Assembly (NCBI GenBank): GCA_907163375.1
Contig: CAJQUW010001409.1
Span: forward strand, 620,001 to 684,000
Source: Prostheceraeus crozeri
Lineage: Eukaryota; Platyhelminthes; Polycladida; Euryleptidae
Direction of reading: 5' to 3'
DNA length: 64,000 nucleotides
Below the pieces are notes generated by a model. The model was not told where the DNA came from. It worked only from the letters and a program-made list of their open reading frames with translations, and did no database searches. Both the position numbers and the translations under genes were made by a program. Below, piece after piece: positions 45,932 through 58,859 of the stretch (its first letter is position 1; each line of letters opens with the position of its first letter).

Positions 45932-46799
45932 ATTTATACTAAGATTCAAACTCGTGTCAAAAAATCGGAAGAAATTATGTCCTTGACAAAAAATATTGTT
46001 TGAGCTTCGACAAAGGAGTATCAATAATAATATAACGCAGTATAGACTACTTGGAATTCCATTTCTAACACTGCCTACATTGTTTCAAAAATTCAAAGGG
46101 AATGTATTTTTAATATCTTAAAAATAGCAAGATATTCCAAAATCGAATTTATTAGTAGAAGAAGTGTGTCTAAGCGATAAATTTTGTGATTCCTAATGGC
46201 TTCGGATATCCTTTCAAGAAGACACAAGTCACTGAGAGAAAATAATGCGTTTTAAAATTTGCCCTCCGTGTCGTTTTTACCGTGGAATTGCCCCTAAGAT
46301 AAGGAAACATGCATAATGATGAAGTTTGTGGATTTCTTAGTGACATTGTCTTTTCACGCTGATGTCTTTTATTAATCATTATGTAGCCCGGATGTATTTC
46401 CTTCTATTGAGTTTAAAAAGGTAGTAAGTGTTTTCCAAATTTGCATTCCAGTTTTTGCGACGAATACTGTTAACAAGGTGGGATGTATCTTATGATCTTG
46501 CTTTCAACTGATCTTTCTGTTGAAGAGACTTGAGACCATACTGTTGACTTGTAAACGTCAATTATGCATAATCATTAATTATTATAAAAATAATGCATTT
46601 ATGAAAAAATCAAAAATTTCCTATAAACATTCCATACTTGCAATATTTGTCAATATTTATCAATACATCAATATTTTTGACTGACAGGATGAGTGAGTCA
46701 TGAATCAGCACACACTGCGATCGTAGCAATTGAATGGAGATGACTTAACTTAATGACACCGTTTCTATAAAAAATAATGGAAATTAAGGATTAAAATTA

Positions 46800-46905
46800 G
46801 GATGCGTCCTATACACAGGCACACAGTCCTTCCATCGCTTTTGGGGTCAAATATCCACTGCGTCCTATACATGGTATCGTCCTATACGCGGGTAGTTACG
46901 GTAAT
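46800..46905. repeat. CGTCCTATAC triplicated repeat, probable MITE remnant
   Basis: CGTCCTATAC occurs at 46805-46814, 46861-46870 and 46878-46887 and is followed by GGGTAGTTACGGTA. Ends like TACCGTAACTACCCGCG with a tandem internal word resemble a widespread animal MITE. It is nested within the right part of the 4.56-kb transposon. Confidence 0.45.
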
Positions 46906-47429
46906 AAAATTTGTCCCGGATTTTCATGTTTCAAGGTTGGCAGGTCTGCATCACACCATTCTATGAATATCCAAATCCAATTCATTGGCAAGATCAGGTT
47001 GGACTCGAGAAATAATTGGCAGTTCTATCTCTAATTTGATCTGAATTTCATTCAGTTTTTCTGGAACTCTTCGTATTTTGTGAGAGAAAATTTCAACCAA
47101 TTTGAGTCCCATTTTCAAGAATGGTACAGTCTCATTACTCCAGAGGAATAAGGGCTGTCTGATTTTGTACTGTTCCTTCAGCGTGATGCATCTTAGATTT
47201 TTTATTTCATATTTTTCTGTTAAAGGCTCAACACATACAACTTTGTCGGTTTAAAATGAGCTCTTCCAATGCTGTTACACCATAATTTTTTAGGCTTTTG
47301 TCCTCCGAAAAGTTGTAGCGGGTAAGGTCTTGAGGATCATCCGCTTCTTTTGTATACTTGAATGTGTAGCATTGTACGATTTTGGCGATTTTGTAAATGC
47401 TTTTTTTAGAGAACAATAGGCAAGTGACT

Positions 47430-47720
47430 TATTAATAATAATAATAATAAAATCTTCATTTTAAGAGGATGACACTGGTAACAATAGTTAATTTGCAATG
47501 GTCCTCTAGCATACAGAAAAACATGATTAGGTAGATAAAAGAGAATGAACATCAATCAGAAGTTGAAGAAATCACATATATAGTTTCGCTTAAATTTCAA
47601 AACACTGTCAGCCTCTCGGACACAACGATTGCAGGAATTATAGAGTTCTGCACCTCGAACCACAAGCGTCATCTTTCTTAGTTTGATTCTAACTTTGGGA
47701 ATACACAGGTCTCCTTGTGT
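47430..47720 (-). mobile_element. LINE 3' end fragment (CR1/L2 group)
   Basis: The minus-strand frame from about 47710 reads KVRIKLRKMTLVVRGAELYN then SVLKFKRNYICDFFNF and a stop. This fits the C-terminal G-x-x-x-[WY]N...FK block of CR1/L2-type reverse transcriptases. The tail ends in a TTATTATTATTATTATT microsatellite (inverse of 47432-47452). It is 5' truncated to about 290 bp. Confidence 0.6.
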
Positions 47721-47859
47721 TATTACTTATTACTTCCTTTCATTTTCTCTCGATGCGTTGATCGTCTTCCGCATAGCTGATTCGTCACGAAACATGCCAA
47801 CAGTGGCGCATCAGATCATCGGCAGAAGTGGCGTCATCACGTTTCTTTAAGTTGATGAT

Positions 47860-48305
47860 TTATTGCGGTTAACTGAGGCATGTGTTTTCGGCCATTTGAC
47901 ATTGCTCGCTGATCCATTCTTCTTTCGCTTTGGTACATTCTTTCTTCATCTGTTTGCTTCAGCTTTTGTATTCGTTGCTGTCCCTGTCGCGTCTTCGATA
48001 TCTACTGTTTCTTTTGAGGAAGTAATCAGAGCTCTTTTGAAATTCTCAAATGTTCGCTACCGCAATCAGCCCCTGGATAACTATTTGCGTGTTTTATGGC
48101 ATTCCTGAAAGGTCTATTAATTGTGACAAAGTCGATCTGGTTTTTCGTGCTGTCATCTGGACTCGTGAAAGTCCATAGTCTTCTTAGATGATCCTGAAAT
48201 CATGTATTTATTACGACTTGATCATTTTGCTTACACCATTCCACTAATTTGTCTCCTCTGTCATTCCTGTTCCCTAGGCCGAATCCTCCTGTCACTAAAC
48301 CATGC
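47860..48305 (-). mobile_element. RTE-type LINE endonuclease fragment
   Basis: On the minus strand, GGFGLGNRNDRGDKLVEWCK, LRRLWTFTSPDDSTKNQIDF and HANSYPGADCGSEH are the C-terminal half of an RTE/CFDP2-like endonuclease (G-N/E-RN-RG, TW-TSPD, NQIDF, PGADCGSDH). They are followed, after frameshifts, by KKECTKAKEEWISEQC, the usual linker. There are at least two breaks. It is truncated on both sides and adjoins the fragment at 47430-47720, which belongs to a different clade. Confidence 0.7.
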
Positions 48306-49560
48306 GTCAGTGAGCCAATGTAAATAGAATAATTAAATATTGAGTTGCATCCTCAACTGAAAAATGGGAACAGACCTGAATAGCTGTCATTTCATCCAAT
48401 ATCAGGAATCATCTGCAGATATATTTCTCATCCCTCAACATCAGCACAACTTCCTATTTAAGCTTGCAGCCATACCCGGGAAAAATTTGAGATGGCAATT
48501 AGTATACTAGTGCAATGTCTGCGTTGGTTAATGCACTACTGACAAGTCCTAGAAGCTAGTGCGCAAGTAATAATTGTTTTTATAAATTTGGCTTAAGGGC
48601 TCCTCTTCCGCACAAAAATAAGCAAAAAGTATAAAAAATCAAAAACTAAACTTGTATGTGTTTCCCAAATTTCCGCCCTGAGACTTTATAACGGGCAATG
48701 GAAATAAGGAAATTAGATCATCCATGGGTGCCTGTAATAGTAAATTATAAAATTCTGCTTTTTGCAGACACTTTATAAATAAGATAATTCACTAGGTGAC
48801 ACTCAAAATGCAACTGAGTTACGACTATCATAATTGAATAGCTCATCCTATGAGAATCAAGAATATGTATACTTTTAATATCTCTAGACGTCTAGTTTCT
48901 TGGATATTTGCAATTGTTTGTTTATAGCAAATATACATATATTACTGTATAAGTATTTTGCACGTTAATCTAGTTAAATTTCTTACATTTAGTCAAGCTA
49001 CCTGAATGTTTTCTGTTAAATATATCTTGCATCATATGAAAGAGCATTTCATAGCTATCTTTTGGATCTTGTAAGTTTGAAAAATCCTCACTAATTGCCA
49101 ATTGTCAGTAGTATTAGTAGTTCATTGTTGTAATTTTTGTATTCAAGATTTATTGAAATAGGTCTATACGTGTATTAAAATATCCAGTTTATTAGTTTAT
49201 TTCAAATAGGTGTTCTAGTTATTTCATAAAATATCTTAATATTCAAAATTCAATGTTCTAACATTCTCATAAAACTTTTGATATAGGAAGCTATTATAAC
49301 TACTAATAGGGCCTACTACTTACTCATAAAATAGATACCTGTATTTAAGCAACATTTACAAGTAAGAATATGAAACTATATATTGTACATTCTAATGTAC
49401 AAGTATATTCTAAAACCTGATGGGTAAAGGTGTGCCAGCTAAGCAGGTCCTCACGAATTCTGCTCGCCCGCTTCGTGATATTTTATACAGATAACATTTG
49501 ATCTCTATCCTACACTTCAAAACCTCATAATTGTCTGCCATAACCTTCAACGCGCGACTG

Positions 49561-49903
49561 GTCGTTGAAAGTTTAATGTGACGTGTGTTAACATGTCACA
49601 CGCGCGCAAGCATGCAGGCACTTGCATTACGATCGATCGATTGTGATTCCCTAATTTCTTTGCAGACATTTAAAGCTACAACATGCAATAGATGCGTTGC
49701 TCGAGTGATCGGACTACGATTGAAACATTTTCTTACTGCCACAGATCTAGAAAGGGATAGATGGACTACTCCCCGATTTGCCTGAAGCCTGCTTTCCCTG
49801 CCACACGCGCGCGCAAAATCCCCGTATGTAGGCAAGAAACAAATGTTGGCATGCACGTGTCTGTGAGAATGTAATGATAATAAGCACATTAACTTTCAAC
49901 GAC
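49561..49903. mobile_element. Possible MITE with 20-bp inverted ends
   Basis: GTCGTTGAAAGTTTAATGTG (49561-49580) and GCACATTAACTTTCAACGAC (49884-49903) are inverted with about one indel and one mismatch. The 343-bp interior is richer in CG words (CGCGCGCAAG, ACACGCGCGCGC) than its flanks. No target duplication was found. Confidence 0.5.
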
Positions 49904-50040
49904 GATAATAATTGATAACGAATCATAGAAATGCTGACAATTCCTGATGACCTGCAATGTCATACTTTCTCACTCATCATGATTGCTTACATAAATGTAG
50001 CTTAAATAGAAAATTAGGTGCATGCGAAGTAACGTTTTAT

Positions 50041-50981
50041 TCAAAAGAAAACTTGGTAAATCAAAATGTATTTGCCTCTAAAGAGAATCAGTTTTATTGA
50101 CTGCTGACGTGATAGGACTTTTGAATTAAAGATATTACGTTCAAAATATATCTCACCGTACCGAAAGAGGCGAATTTTAACATAATTCGACGTGATCAGC
50201 CTGATAAGTTTTGTTAGATGATCAGAGTCTTGATGAAAGTCATGGTCATAAAAGTGGTCTGCAAAAAGGGCAGGAAAAAAATTTTTCACATCAACTTTCT
50301 GCAGGACAAAATGTTCAATTTTCAAATCAATGTCCGATACTGTGGGAAGGAGGGTCACATCGTGAACACCCGGAAAAAGAGAGCGGAAAGCTACTTCAGC
50401 AATGTTTACAATACTATATACAGCGAAACTTGGAGTGGATAGGCCTCCTCTCTGCTTTGCTGAAAGCAAACGGTGAAAGATGCGTCCTTCATACTGTATT
50501 CATCGCTCTCAACCAACGCACCATTGCATTGAGAGCAATCTAGGAAGCGCTGGCATCGTTTCGCCACATAACCTGAAACGTGAAATAAGATATTTAGTCT
50601 CCAGTCAGAATCACAGTTCTGGAAACTCGACATCCAACAAGAATAGCGGAACTCAGTGCCATCATCCACCTCATCATCTGAGCTCAACTTCAACTCAGGG
50701 ATTCCACTCTGCCGCTTCGAGGACCTGAAGTCGAGGTGAAAGTCCGTGATGCTGTTGGTGTCATCAGCCATAACATCAGCATTTCTCGAAGGTTTTATTA
50801 AGTTATTTATGAAGAGGGACTTGAACGCGGTTTTGAATTGTTGCACGGATGGATTATTGTTGAAGCCACCACGCTGCCGTATCTTGCTGAATAAGATCTC
50901 GGGGTGGTCCTTCGATGTTTTGTAAGTCAGAAAAAAGAGTGACCACGCTCTTGAACCATTTTTAGCGTCGGTCGAATGCAT
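50041..50981 (-). pseudogene. P-superfamily transposase, C-terminal half
   Basis: The minus-strand frame 50981-50406 reads LTYKTSKDHPEILFSKIRQR, GGFNNNPSVQQFKTAFKSL and VSGYVAKRC...CSQC. This matches the C-terminal region of P-element and THAP9-like transposases (TYK-SQDH-E-FFS-IR--GG-NNNP, later a Cys-pair block). A frameshift near 50460 moves the continuation (KQRGGLSTPSF) into another frame, ending at 50041. The THAP zinc finger, GTP-binding and most catalytic residues are absent, so the copy is 5' truncated at about 51000. Confidence 0.78.
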
Positions 50982-51033
50982 GTCAAATTCAATTTTATCT
51001 TGTTAAAGTATTGCGACATCACCACACTGTGTT

Positions 51034-52359
51034 ATGACACTCATCCCAGCTTCGTTAAGTACACAAATTTTGTCACCCTTACCAAATAAATCATCATCAA
51101 TTGAAAACAACACCACAGGTGTCAATTGCGATCAGCTCTCTGAACATGAGGATGATTCATCAGCTGAAGAAATTCAGGAAGTATTACAATCTCCACGAGA
51201 AACTCGTCATCGACGCACTGTTTCATGCAATTGTCCTAAAGTAAATCAAGAAAATTTACACGAAATGGTGAGAGAGCTTGGTCTATCAAAGGCAGATGCG
51301 TATAAAACGGCGACTCTTTTACGGAAATATGAGGTACTTCATCCTACGGCCAATGTGACTTTCTATAGAACCCGTGAGAATGTTTGGATTACTTCGACGT
51401 TGACCATGGTATTGTCTACTGTAGTGACATTGTGGGTTTATTCAAGAAATTAGACTTATGTAATTCTGGCTGAACAGATTTCAAGTAAATTCTGGCTTTT
51501 CATTGATGGAAGTGTTAGTAGTGTAAAACCCGTACTCTTAGACACTGAAAATAAATTGCCTGCAGTACCAATCGCATACAGCAGAGTAGCAAAAGAGTCC
51601 TATGAAATAGTAGAACTCATTTTGAAACTGATTTCATACAATCAGTACAAATGGAAATGTGGCGGTGATCTCAAAATCATTGGATTTCTAACTGGTATGC
51701 GTCGGGATTATACCAAACACATGTGTTTCCTGTGTCTGTGGGATTCTAGAGCCAAGGCAGAACACTATGTTCGACGTCATTGGCCCGATCGAAGTGAACG
51801 GGTCGCTGGACATCAAAGCATCGAGCATGCGCCACTAGTGCAACCACAAGACATTCTTCTCCCGCCACTACATATAAAGTTAGGTTTGTTCAAGAACTTT
51901 ATCAAATCTCTTGATCCAAATAGCGAAGCAATGTGTATCCTGCGAATGGCATTTCCGAAATTATCTGAAGCAAAAATCAAGGAAGGAATTTTTGTCGGTC
52001 CTGATGTGAGGAAGATAACTCAAAATGAACCATTCAGAGAATCACTGGACGAAAGTGCTAAAAGTGCACTCGACGCTATGGTATTGGTAGTGAAAAACTT
52101 TTTGTCAGCGAATCGGTCACCGAATTACGGCGAGTTGGTGACTGACATGTTGGAGAAATTCTATTCTCAAAAGGTCAATATGTCATTAAAAATTCACTTC
52201 CTGCATAGTCATCTCTCCTTTTTTCCGGATGACTTGGGAAAAATCAGTGATGAGCATGGTGAAAGGTTTCACCAAGTGATTGCCTCTGTTGAGAGAAGCT
52301 ATCGGGGCCGCAATGATCCTTCAATGTTAGCAAATTTTTGCTGGATGATCAAAAAGTAA
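51034..52359 (+). pseudogene. Transposase-like gene of an unnamed widespread family, decayed
   Basis: 51034-51453 encodes an acidic N-terminus with a helical LHEMVRELGLSKADAY block. After at least two frameshifts (HGIVYCSDIVGLF in one frame, WLFIDGSVSSVK in the next) the frame to 52359 reads YKWKCGGDLKIIGFLTG, YTKHMCFLCLWDSR, PPLHIKLGLFKNF, IKEGIFVGP and SLKIHFLHSHLSFF, with SDEHGERFHQ near the end. I recognise this order from multicopy, uncharacterised transposase-like proteins in insects, Hydra and marine invertebrates. Asp in FIDGS, Asp in GGDLK and Glu in DEHGE could be a DDE triad (inference). No terminal repeats were identified. It starts 53 bp from the start of the divergent P-type remnant. 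Confidence 0.75.
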
Positions 52360-53121
52360 AACCAGTAATTGTGAGCTATTTTTGTTACCTATCTATAGGC
52401 CATATAACTCGAATGCTTCATATGAACTAGTACGATTGACCTCATGTTACAATAGATGTTTTGTTCTTTTGTAAAAAGCCATTTTTGTGTCTCAGTACAA
52501 ATAGTACAATATTAATTATAGCTTCTAACAGGAGCAATTGCATACTGGTATTCCATCTCTAACACATCAAACATATTGATAGAAAATAATATATAATGTA
52601 CACTTATTACAAACCGGTTAAAATAGTAATTGAAGAGGATTAACTTATTCCACGTTTTGTATCTGATAAGGTATCCCTTCATATGACAGTTCTGGTCTTT
52701 TTGGTCTTCCACTTTTGATGGCTATTGAATAACATTAAATAAGCAAATGTCAAAATACATTAAAAATATGGCATTATGACAGATTTTATGAATATCTGTA
52801 TCTAAAAATCTGGACGTCGTGGAGAAAAACGGACGTCAGTTTTGAAATCAGCGTGGTGGAATAACCCAGAAACAGTTATTCAACTATCAGTTGCATTCGA
52901 AAAAAAATTTCGTGTTCCCTTGTGTATAATTATTGAGTTGCAGCCTCAGTTGAAAAATAGGAAATGGAGAAAAATCACCAACATGCAAATGGCGTGTTTG
53001 AAATTTGACCCGGGTGTGACTGCAAGTTAAGAAATGGAGTTGTGTGTTTAATTTTGTGTTTAATATCTCTCCCTCCTCTTTAATGCAAAAAGTAAAAAAC
53101 AGAACTTCTGGTTTTATTGGC

Positions 53122-53200
53122 GGACGTTTCAGGTCCAGACTTCTTACCACCTTTTATGAACCCATTCTGCGTTGATGAAGAGTATGGACCCGAAACGTCC
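53122..53200. repeat. 15-bp inverted repeat around a 49-bp loop
   Basis: GGACGTTTCAGGTCC (53122-53136) and GGACCCGAAACGTCC (53186-53200) pair with one mismatch. The GAAGAGTATGGACCCGAAACG wording resembles the end of Penelope-like or LINE coding regions, so this may be a retroelement scrap. Confidence 0.4.
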
Positions 53201-53349
53201 ACTGATAACGCAAAAGATGTTTTTCTTCTGGTATTAAAGAATAGGGAAAGATGTCATATTTTTTCAAAACTGAAAGTAATTTCTATAAAATCAAAAGTAA
53301 AATATGATTATAATGGAATACTGAAACTGTACAAAAATATATGGTAAAA

Positions 53350-56160
53350 AGAAAATAAAGATTCAAGTATAAATTAAGAAAGTAAAAATTCACCGGAAAC
53401 TAGTGTAAAATGAATGACTGAGCTGCAAACCCGGAATGTAATGAAAGTGCGAACGAATAATGGAGTGCATGCTGAGAATAAAATGTTATTAGTTCTTACA
53501 AGGACTTGCACTGCGTTCTTTGTACTAACTATGTGAGAACTCAGGTAGGATTCGTGTTTCGGCCCTAATTCCTGAACACTCAAACCCACCTGAGCGGAGC
53601 TCAGAACATTAAAGCCGTACAGCTTCCACAAAATCAAAAGTCGAGTTAGTCTTGATTATTTTCATGATTTAGATGCCAATTCTATTAAACAAAATACAGT
53701 TATGTTGGTGCAGTACATGCAACATGTTTGCGAGTAAGGATATAATCTGCTAGCGCTTTGTACTTTGTAGTGTGCAATTGATATTAAGGACGGACAGTAC
53801 TATTAATTTGTGGATGAAAGATTTCGTCATGAAGTTGCATTCATTTTCATAACCTCTAAAGTTTTGAACAGAATTTATTCGCGGCAAACATGTTTTAGTA
53901 GCGTTGAGAGCTACCATCTTCAGTGCTTAGGTGCGCAGAGATCAAGCGGCAATAAATGCCAGCATTTACACAAATTTGCAACCCATTCAAAATCAATGAT
54001 GTAGAGTGACTCTGATTTGGTGTGATTGTGTATTTATTTCATTGTGTGAAGAATATTTGATGTTTAAAGATTCCGCAGTTTTCGGGTATGGTGTCATTAA
54101 AAATTATAGATTTTTTTGGTTTGTGTTCGTGCAATGACATTTCAGATAGTGGTTCTCCTTAAAGATGTTCTTCAATCCACTTGTGTAGATGTCGATGAAT
54201 ATATCTGAATTAGCTTTTATCGTATATCTCAATGCGAGGGAAGCATTCGTCAAAAAGAATTTTTGTTTGTATTTTGAGAAATTTTGACTTTTCAAGGTTT
54301 TTGTATAGACACATGTCAAGAAATCGACACCTCTATGCACCGAAGAATGGTAGCCCTCGATGTTGCTGACGTATATTTGCTTGAAATATTATATTCTGTT
54401 CAAAGTTTGCGGTTCCTCATTTTTTATTGAAATTAGATAGCACATAGCTGTCAAGTAGTACAACACTGCTCTTTTGTGGGTACAAAGTTCCCATCATTTA
54501 CATTTTTTCTTTATGTCTCTTTTCCTAACCTCCCTCATTATCTTTTCCTGCTCTTGTTTGTTTTGAAGATTTTTCATTGATGTCATAACTGAAATAATAT
54601 CTATCATGTACTCCTGTTCACGGACTGCTCTCACCCATTCATGTGAAATTTCAATAGAAAGAAATGAGCATGTCTAGGTACATTATATGTCATTTGCACT
54701 TTCAAAGTCACTCATGCAAAATTCTACCCTTTGAGAACTACTTCCTGTTTTCTATCTATTTTCATCTTGAACAATAAATCAGGAATCGATTATAAAAGCT
54801 CCAACAGTTTCCCGGGAGATCAAATAAATAATTGAATCTTAACGGATAGAAACAGTCTATTTTGAAAACATTATCGCCTAAGTGCAGAATGAGAGCAAAT
54901 GATGCAAGAATTAGAATTTGTCCCTATTAGTAAGTAGGCCTAACACATGAAATTTTTAGCATTCATTTTATGTTGAATTATAATTTTTTCCATATCCACA
55001 CCGGACTCTGAAGCTCATACTTTCAGAATAGCCTGAAAATAGCTGCACGACATACTTAGAATAATATGCTTTTTCCAATCATGGTATTTATTTACTGTAA
55101 CAAGCACACTATATATTGCAATCTGAACTTCGAAATACCAAATTTTCAACATCTTGTATGTTTACCGAAATTTGATTGTGGATATCTTTAAACAACAGAT
55201 AATTACGATGCAACAACAGATAATTATGATGCTACAATGGGTACCGATCATCTTCTAATATGCCTATTTTATTTTGTCTTTTCTTACCCGTTCTATTGGA
55301 AGTCGGGTTCCTGGGTTTCATTAATCATTAATAAAAACATTTTCTTTATATTGCATGTATAGGCTTACATTTTTTGGAAAAATAGGTTGTAAAAAATATT
55401 GACGATCATCTTTGAATGCTTAACTTTTGAAGAGTATCCGACATGGATCAGTTTTAAACTTCTCCATCCTTGATGAAGTAAACATAAGGTTGTTACAAAA
55501 GTTGAAATTTTCTTTAACTCCAGCACTACTTTTGCCTACACCTGTCACGTCATCAGTCACTTCCCTTTCAATCGATGATTGCTTACAGGCAGCTGCCTTG
55601 ACTAGTGGCGGATAAAGGCTAGATAATTATAAATGACAATTACGTAGTTAGGTTGGTAATAATCATGATATAGCGTTACCTGCATTGATGCGAACTTCTC
55701 AGGAATCACTATTCTATCATTTAGCTTTGTCGACTTGATGGCTTGGTTGCTCACTGAACTGACTATCGAATCATTTGATAGCACAGCTGACGAAAGCCTG
55801 ATGATTAATAACCTAGAGTTTGATAACATTAGGTTGAATCAAAATCACAGTCTAGGTGATGCGGTTTATGCGCTATCTATAGTCAGAAATCATTCTGAGT
55901 GGAAAATTGATTGATTGGTGGAATTAAGATTAATTTGTGCACGGAATGCAATGCTAGACATGCATACATGTGCAAGATTTTCTTTCTGACAGTAACAATT
56001 TCTGTAAATCTGTGAAATAAAATTTCATGAGCCTTGAAATAGCTGAAGTAAACAAAAATTGAAACATGTTAACGAATTAACATACAATTGATACTAGTGG
56101 CAAGCAAAGGCAAAGTCGATAGCTAGGAAAGAGATATCATAGAACAATTGAAACAGATTG
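53350..56160. other. No gene recognised
   Basis: AT-rich sequence with short chance frames only. A short inverted motif near 53880-53920 and duplicate AACAACAGATAATTA words at 55191-55230 are the only local structures seen. Confidence 0.3.
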
Positions 56161-56167
56161 TACTGGA

Positions 56168-56340
56168 TTACAATTTACCGGTGGTAGAGCATAAACTGTA
56201 ATCTGACAGGAAAGTTGACAAATTTAAGAAATCACTGAATTGTTCAAGCTGTCTTCTGTTGTTTATTTCTGGTTTGAGTTTTTTAATATAATATGCTTCT
56301 CTAGGGCGTAAGTTGGTACTGTCGTGGTCACTTGATATAA
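56168..56340 (-). mobile_element. Penelope-like GIY-YIG endonuclease fragment
   Basis: The minus-strand frame includes LRPREAYYIKKLKPEINNR and LEQFSDFL. R-EA-YI--LKP-IN is the C-terminal motif of GIY-YIG nuclease domains attached to Penelope-like retroelements. The rest of the domain and the reverse transcriptase were not found nearby. Confidence 0.5.
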
Positions 56341-58035
56341 TTCTGGTTTCAAAAGTGTTGTTGTTTTGATCGGAATTAAATTCGACCTTCCAGTGAGTGA
56401 ACTGTATGTGTTGAAATATTAGAAAAGACGCTGAAACTAAAAGTCGCAAAAACTCTGGCTTTGTTTTAAAGGTTAGCAACAAAAATGCGGCAGGTGTCAA
56501 ATCTTCCACCCCTCCGCCGGGATGGATGTTAAAGTAAAAGTTTGCATATGAAATTTCTCATGGAATTATGAAAAAGATAAATAAATGGCTTGAGCTTGGC
56601 GAATTTCTGGTAATTTCGAATTTAATTGAGTCTTTATGTTATTTAGCGAATACACTTTATATTTTGTAGATGAATTTACGAGGAAAATCTACAAATATAC
56701 GAATTCCAGTGGATCATATTTTTCGACTACCTCAACGCAGTTGGATAGCAAACGCATGTTGATCAGATGGCAAGAATCAGGTATCTAATTCTTGTATATT
56801 AGACATTTTCCATTGTATTTAAATTAATTCAGGACTCTGTAGCTCTCTATGTCGCAGTAGAAATATCTTTGACATGTAGGTTATTCTTGTGAAAGTTGAG
56901 CACAAAAGGGTTTTTGAGAAAGTTTTCTTAAAATCTGATGAAAACGATGCGGTAAGCATGTTATGTATCGTATTCCATACTATGTATGTCTCACTTCCGA
57001 AATTTGTTTTGCATTAAAGTTGCTTGTATACTACAAGTTCTTTCAGTTTTTAAATAAACAATATTTTTTTATCATTTATTGCGTGATATAAGCTTATGGA
57101 AATTTGAAGATTGCTATAATTTCTTTTATCAGGAGAAGATCAGGTCTTCACCTTACTAAAGCTATTCTTATTCAAAGGAAAAGAACATTATTTATTTGAA
57201 GGACGAAGCAGGTCTCGAAATAATCCTTGATGCTCTATCAATATTTAACGCATTTTTTTTACTTTTGCTTAGTTATATGCTTAGTGTCGAACAGAACAGT
57301 TACTGTTCGACTTCAAAGTCGGCTTTATTGAATAAAAGTAGCCGGTAGTCAATAGAGAACGAACTGAGTTGTTTAAACTCAAAGTTGTATTTCGTGTCAA
57401 CTTTGAGTTTCTGATTTATCTGAGTCACTTCGCATTGGTTAGCCAGTAGTTAAATTCATGCATTACAACCTATGGTTTAAAAATTTGATCACATTATTTA
57501 ATCAATATGAGCTGTTGCGATTGATTTGGCATTCGAAGCTCGCAAAAAATCTAGTTAGTTTCAAAAACACTGGGGATAAAGTGGTGATGCAAAAGTGATC
57601 AATAGCTAACCAGTAATTTCCCATGTTAATCAACGGTAACTTACATGTGGGTCACTTTAAACACTAGTGCTAGGAATACAAGACTAGCCGTCTTATAGTG
57701 ATAGCAAAATGCCGTCGAAATTGGAAGTTTGATGAAATAATGGAACCTACCGCATGACACAGTGTGACAGTCGTAATCTGTAAAAGGATCTCTTTGATTA
57801 GTTAATTGGATTTTGATGTCATAAGAATGATGAGCTCGTATAGGAACGGGTACACAGCTTTTAGATTCCTCCAAAATTAGGCAATATGAACAGCCAGGGA
57901 AGTGTCACTGTTCAGGCAAGTGGATACTGAGATTTCTTATTATACACCCTACTTTTTTGTCTGAATGCACACGAAATGGCATGACAGGACACTTTCCGAA
58001 CATTTTTGTTAAAAAAACGAATCGATGTGCGAGTG

Positions 58036-58080
58036 GTATAGGGGTCTACCGATTAGCGATTTTGCTAATCGGCCGATTAT
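58036..58080. repeat. hAT-like terminus with CGATTAGC hairpin
   Basis: TAGGGGTCTACCGATTAGCG followed by the inverse GCTAATCGG forms a short hairpin (CGATTAGC/GCTAATCG around a 6-base loop). TAGGGG plus a subterminal palindrome is the layout of the hAT-type elements earlier in the window. No partner end was found. Confidence 0.35.
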
Positions 58081-58859
58081 TATATTTAAATTCACATGAA
58101 ATCAACACCATCGATGTACAGAAAGTACCTCACTGATTTAGTAAAGTAAGTTAATGATGATAAAGTGCACCTAATAATGAGTAAGACATCCTGAATTTTC
58201 CATTTAAACTGCTGTGTTTCTATTGATATGTATAGTTGATCAATTTTGAACTTTGATCAATTACTTTTAATTAGATTATAGTAGGCTACAAAAAACACTA
58301 CTCAAGTAGGAGCATATTGGTGATAGAAATATGCAGCAAGTTTTTGTTTGAAATGATGACTTAAGTATCAAATTCTAATCAAAGTCACATCGAAAATCAG
58401 CATCATTAAAATAGATGCGGGAGACAAACCGACCGATGCCCAATGCTCTCACTCATTGCACAATCGAGTTCAATTTGTTGGACTTGCAAGCATGTCTATC
58501 ATGACGAATATGTTAGTTGCTGATGTTTAGGATATAAGCTTCCACGATAAGCACGCAGAATCTTCTCCCTAATAATGATCCTATTAATGGATTTAAAGAC
58601 TAGCGCAGATCACGAAGCCTGTATATCACAAAGCATGAAAGATGATTTCTGTGACATATGATAATTTTGGAAGCTTTTCAATTGCGAGACAAGACATTTA
58701 TAATATGGAAATTTCCTTTGCTGGCGCGAGTTATAACTACGGCTTGAAAAGCCGGCGCTCCTTGCGCTAGCATGTTTCGATTTATGAACACGCATGTTTG
58801 CAAATATTAACTCAACTCTGACTATGTGATATCAAAGCCCATCGCCTAGCCAAAAAGAC

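Larger units (their letters stand above)
42389..46948 (+). mobile_element. Full-length 4.56-kb DNA transposon with 6-bp target duplication
   Basis: Perfect 13-bp terminal inverted repeats CAGACCTGCCAAC (42389-42401) and GTTGGCAGGTCTG (46936-46948) are flanked on both sides by CATCAC (42383-42388 and 46949-46954). Subterminal TGTCCCGGATTTT words lie near both ends. The interior carries a transposase remnant, seven GTCACGAACGAAC-like words, a 27-bp repeat in four copies and a short CGTCCTATAC repeat. A 6-bp duplication is reported for the IS3EU and Dada superfamilies. I cannot assign this element to either from the sequence. Confidence 0.9.

Noticed and set aside
53122-53200. Hammerhead ribozyme of a Penelope-like element
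   Set aside because: TGATGA and CGAAACG are present, but the conserved C before TGATGA is T and stems I and II do not pair; a plain hairpin explains the pattern better.
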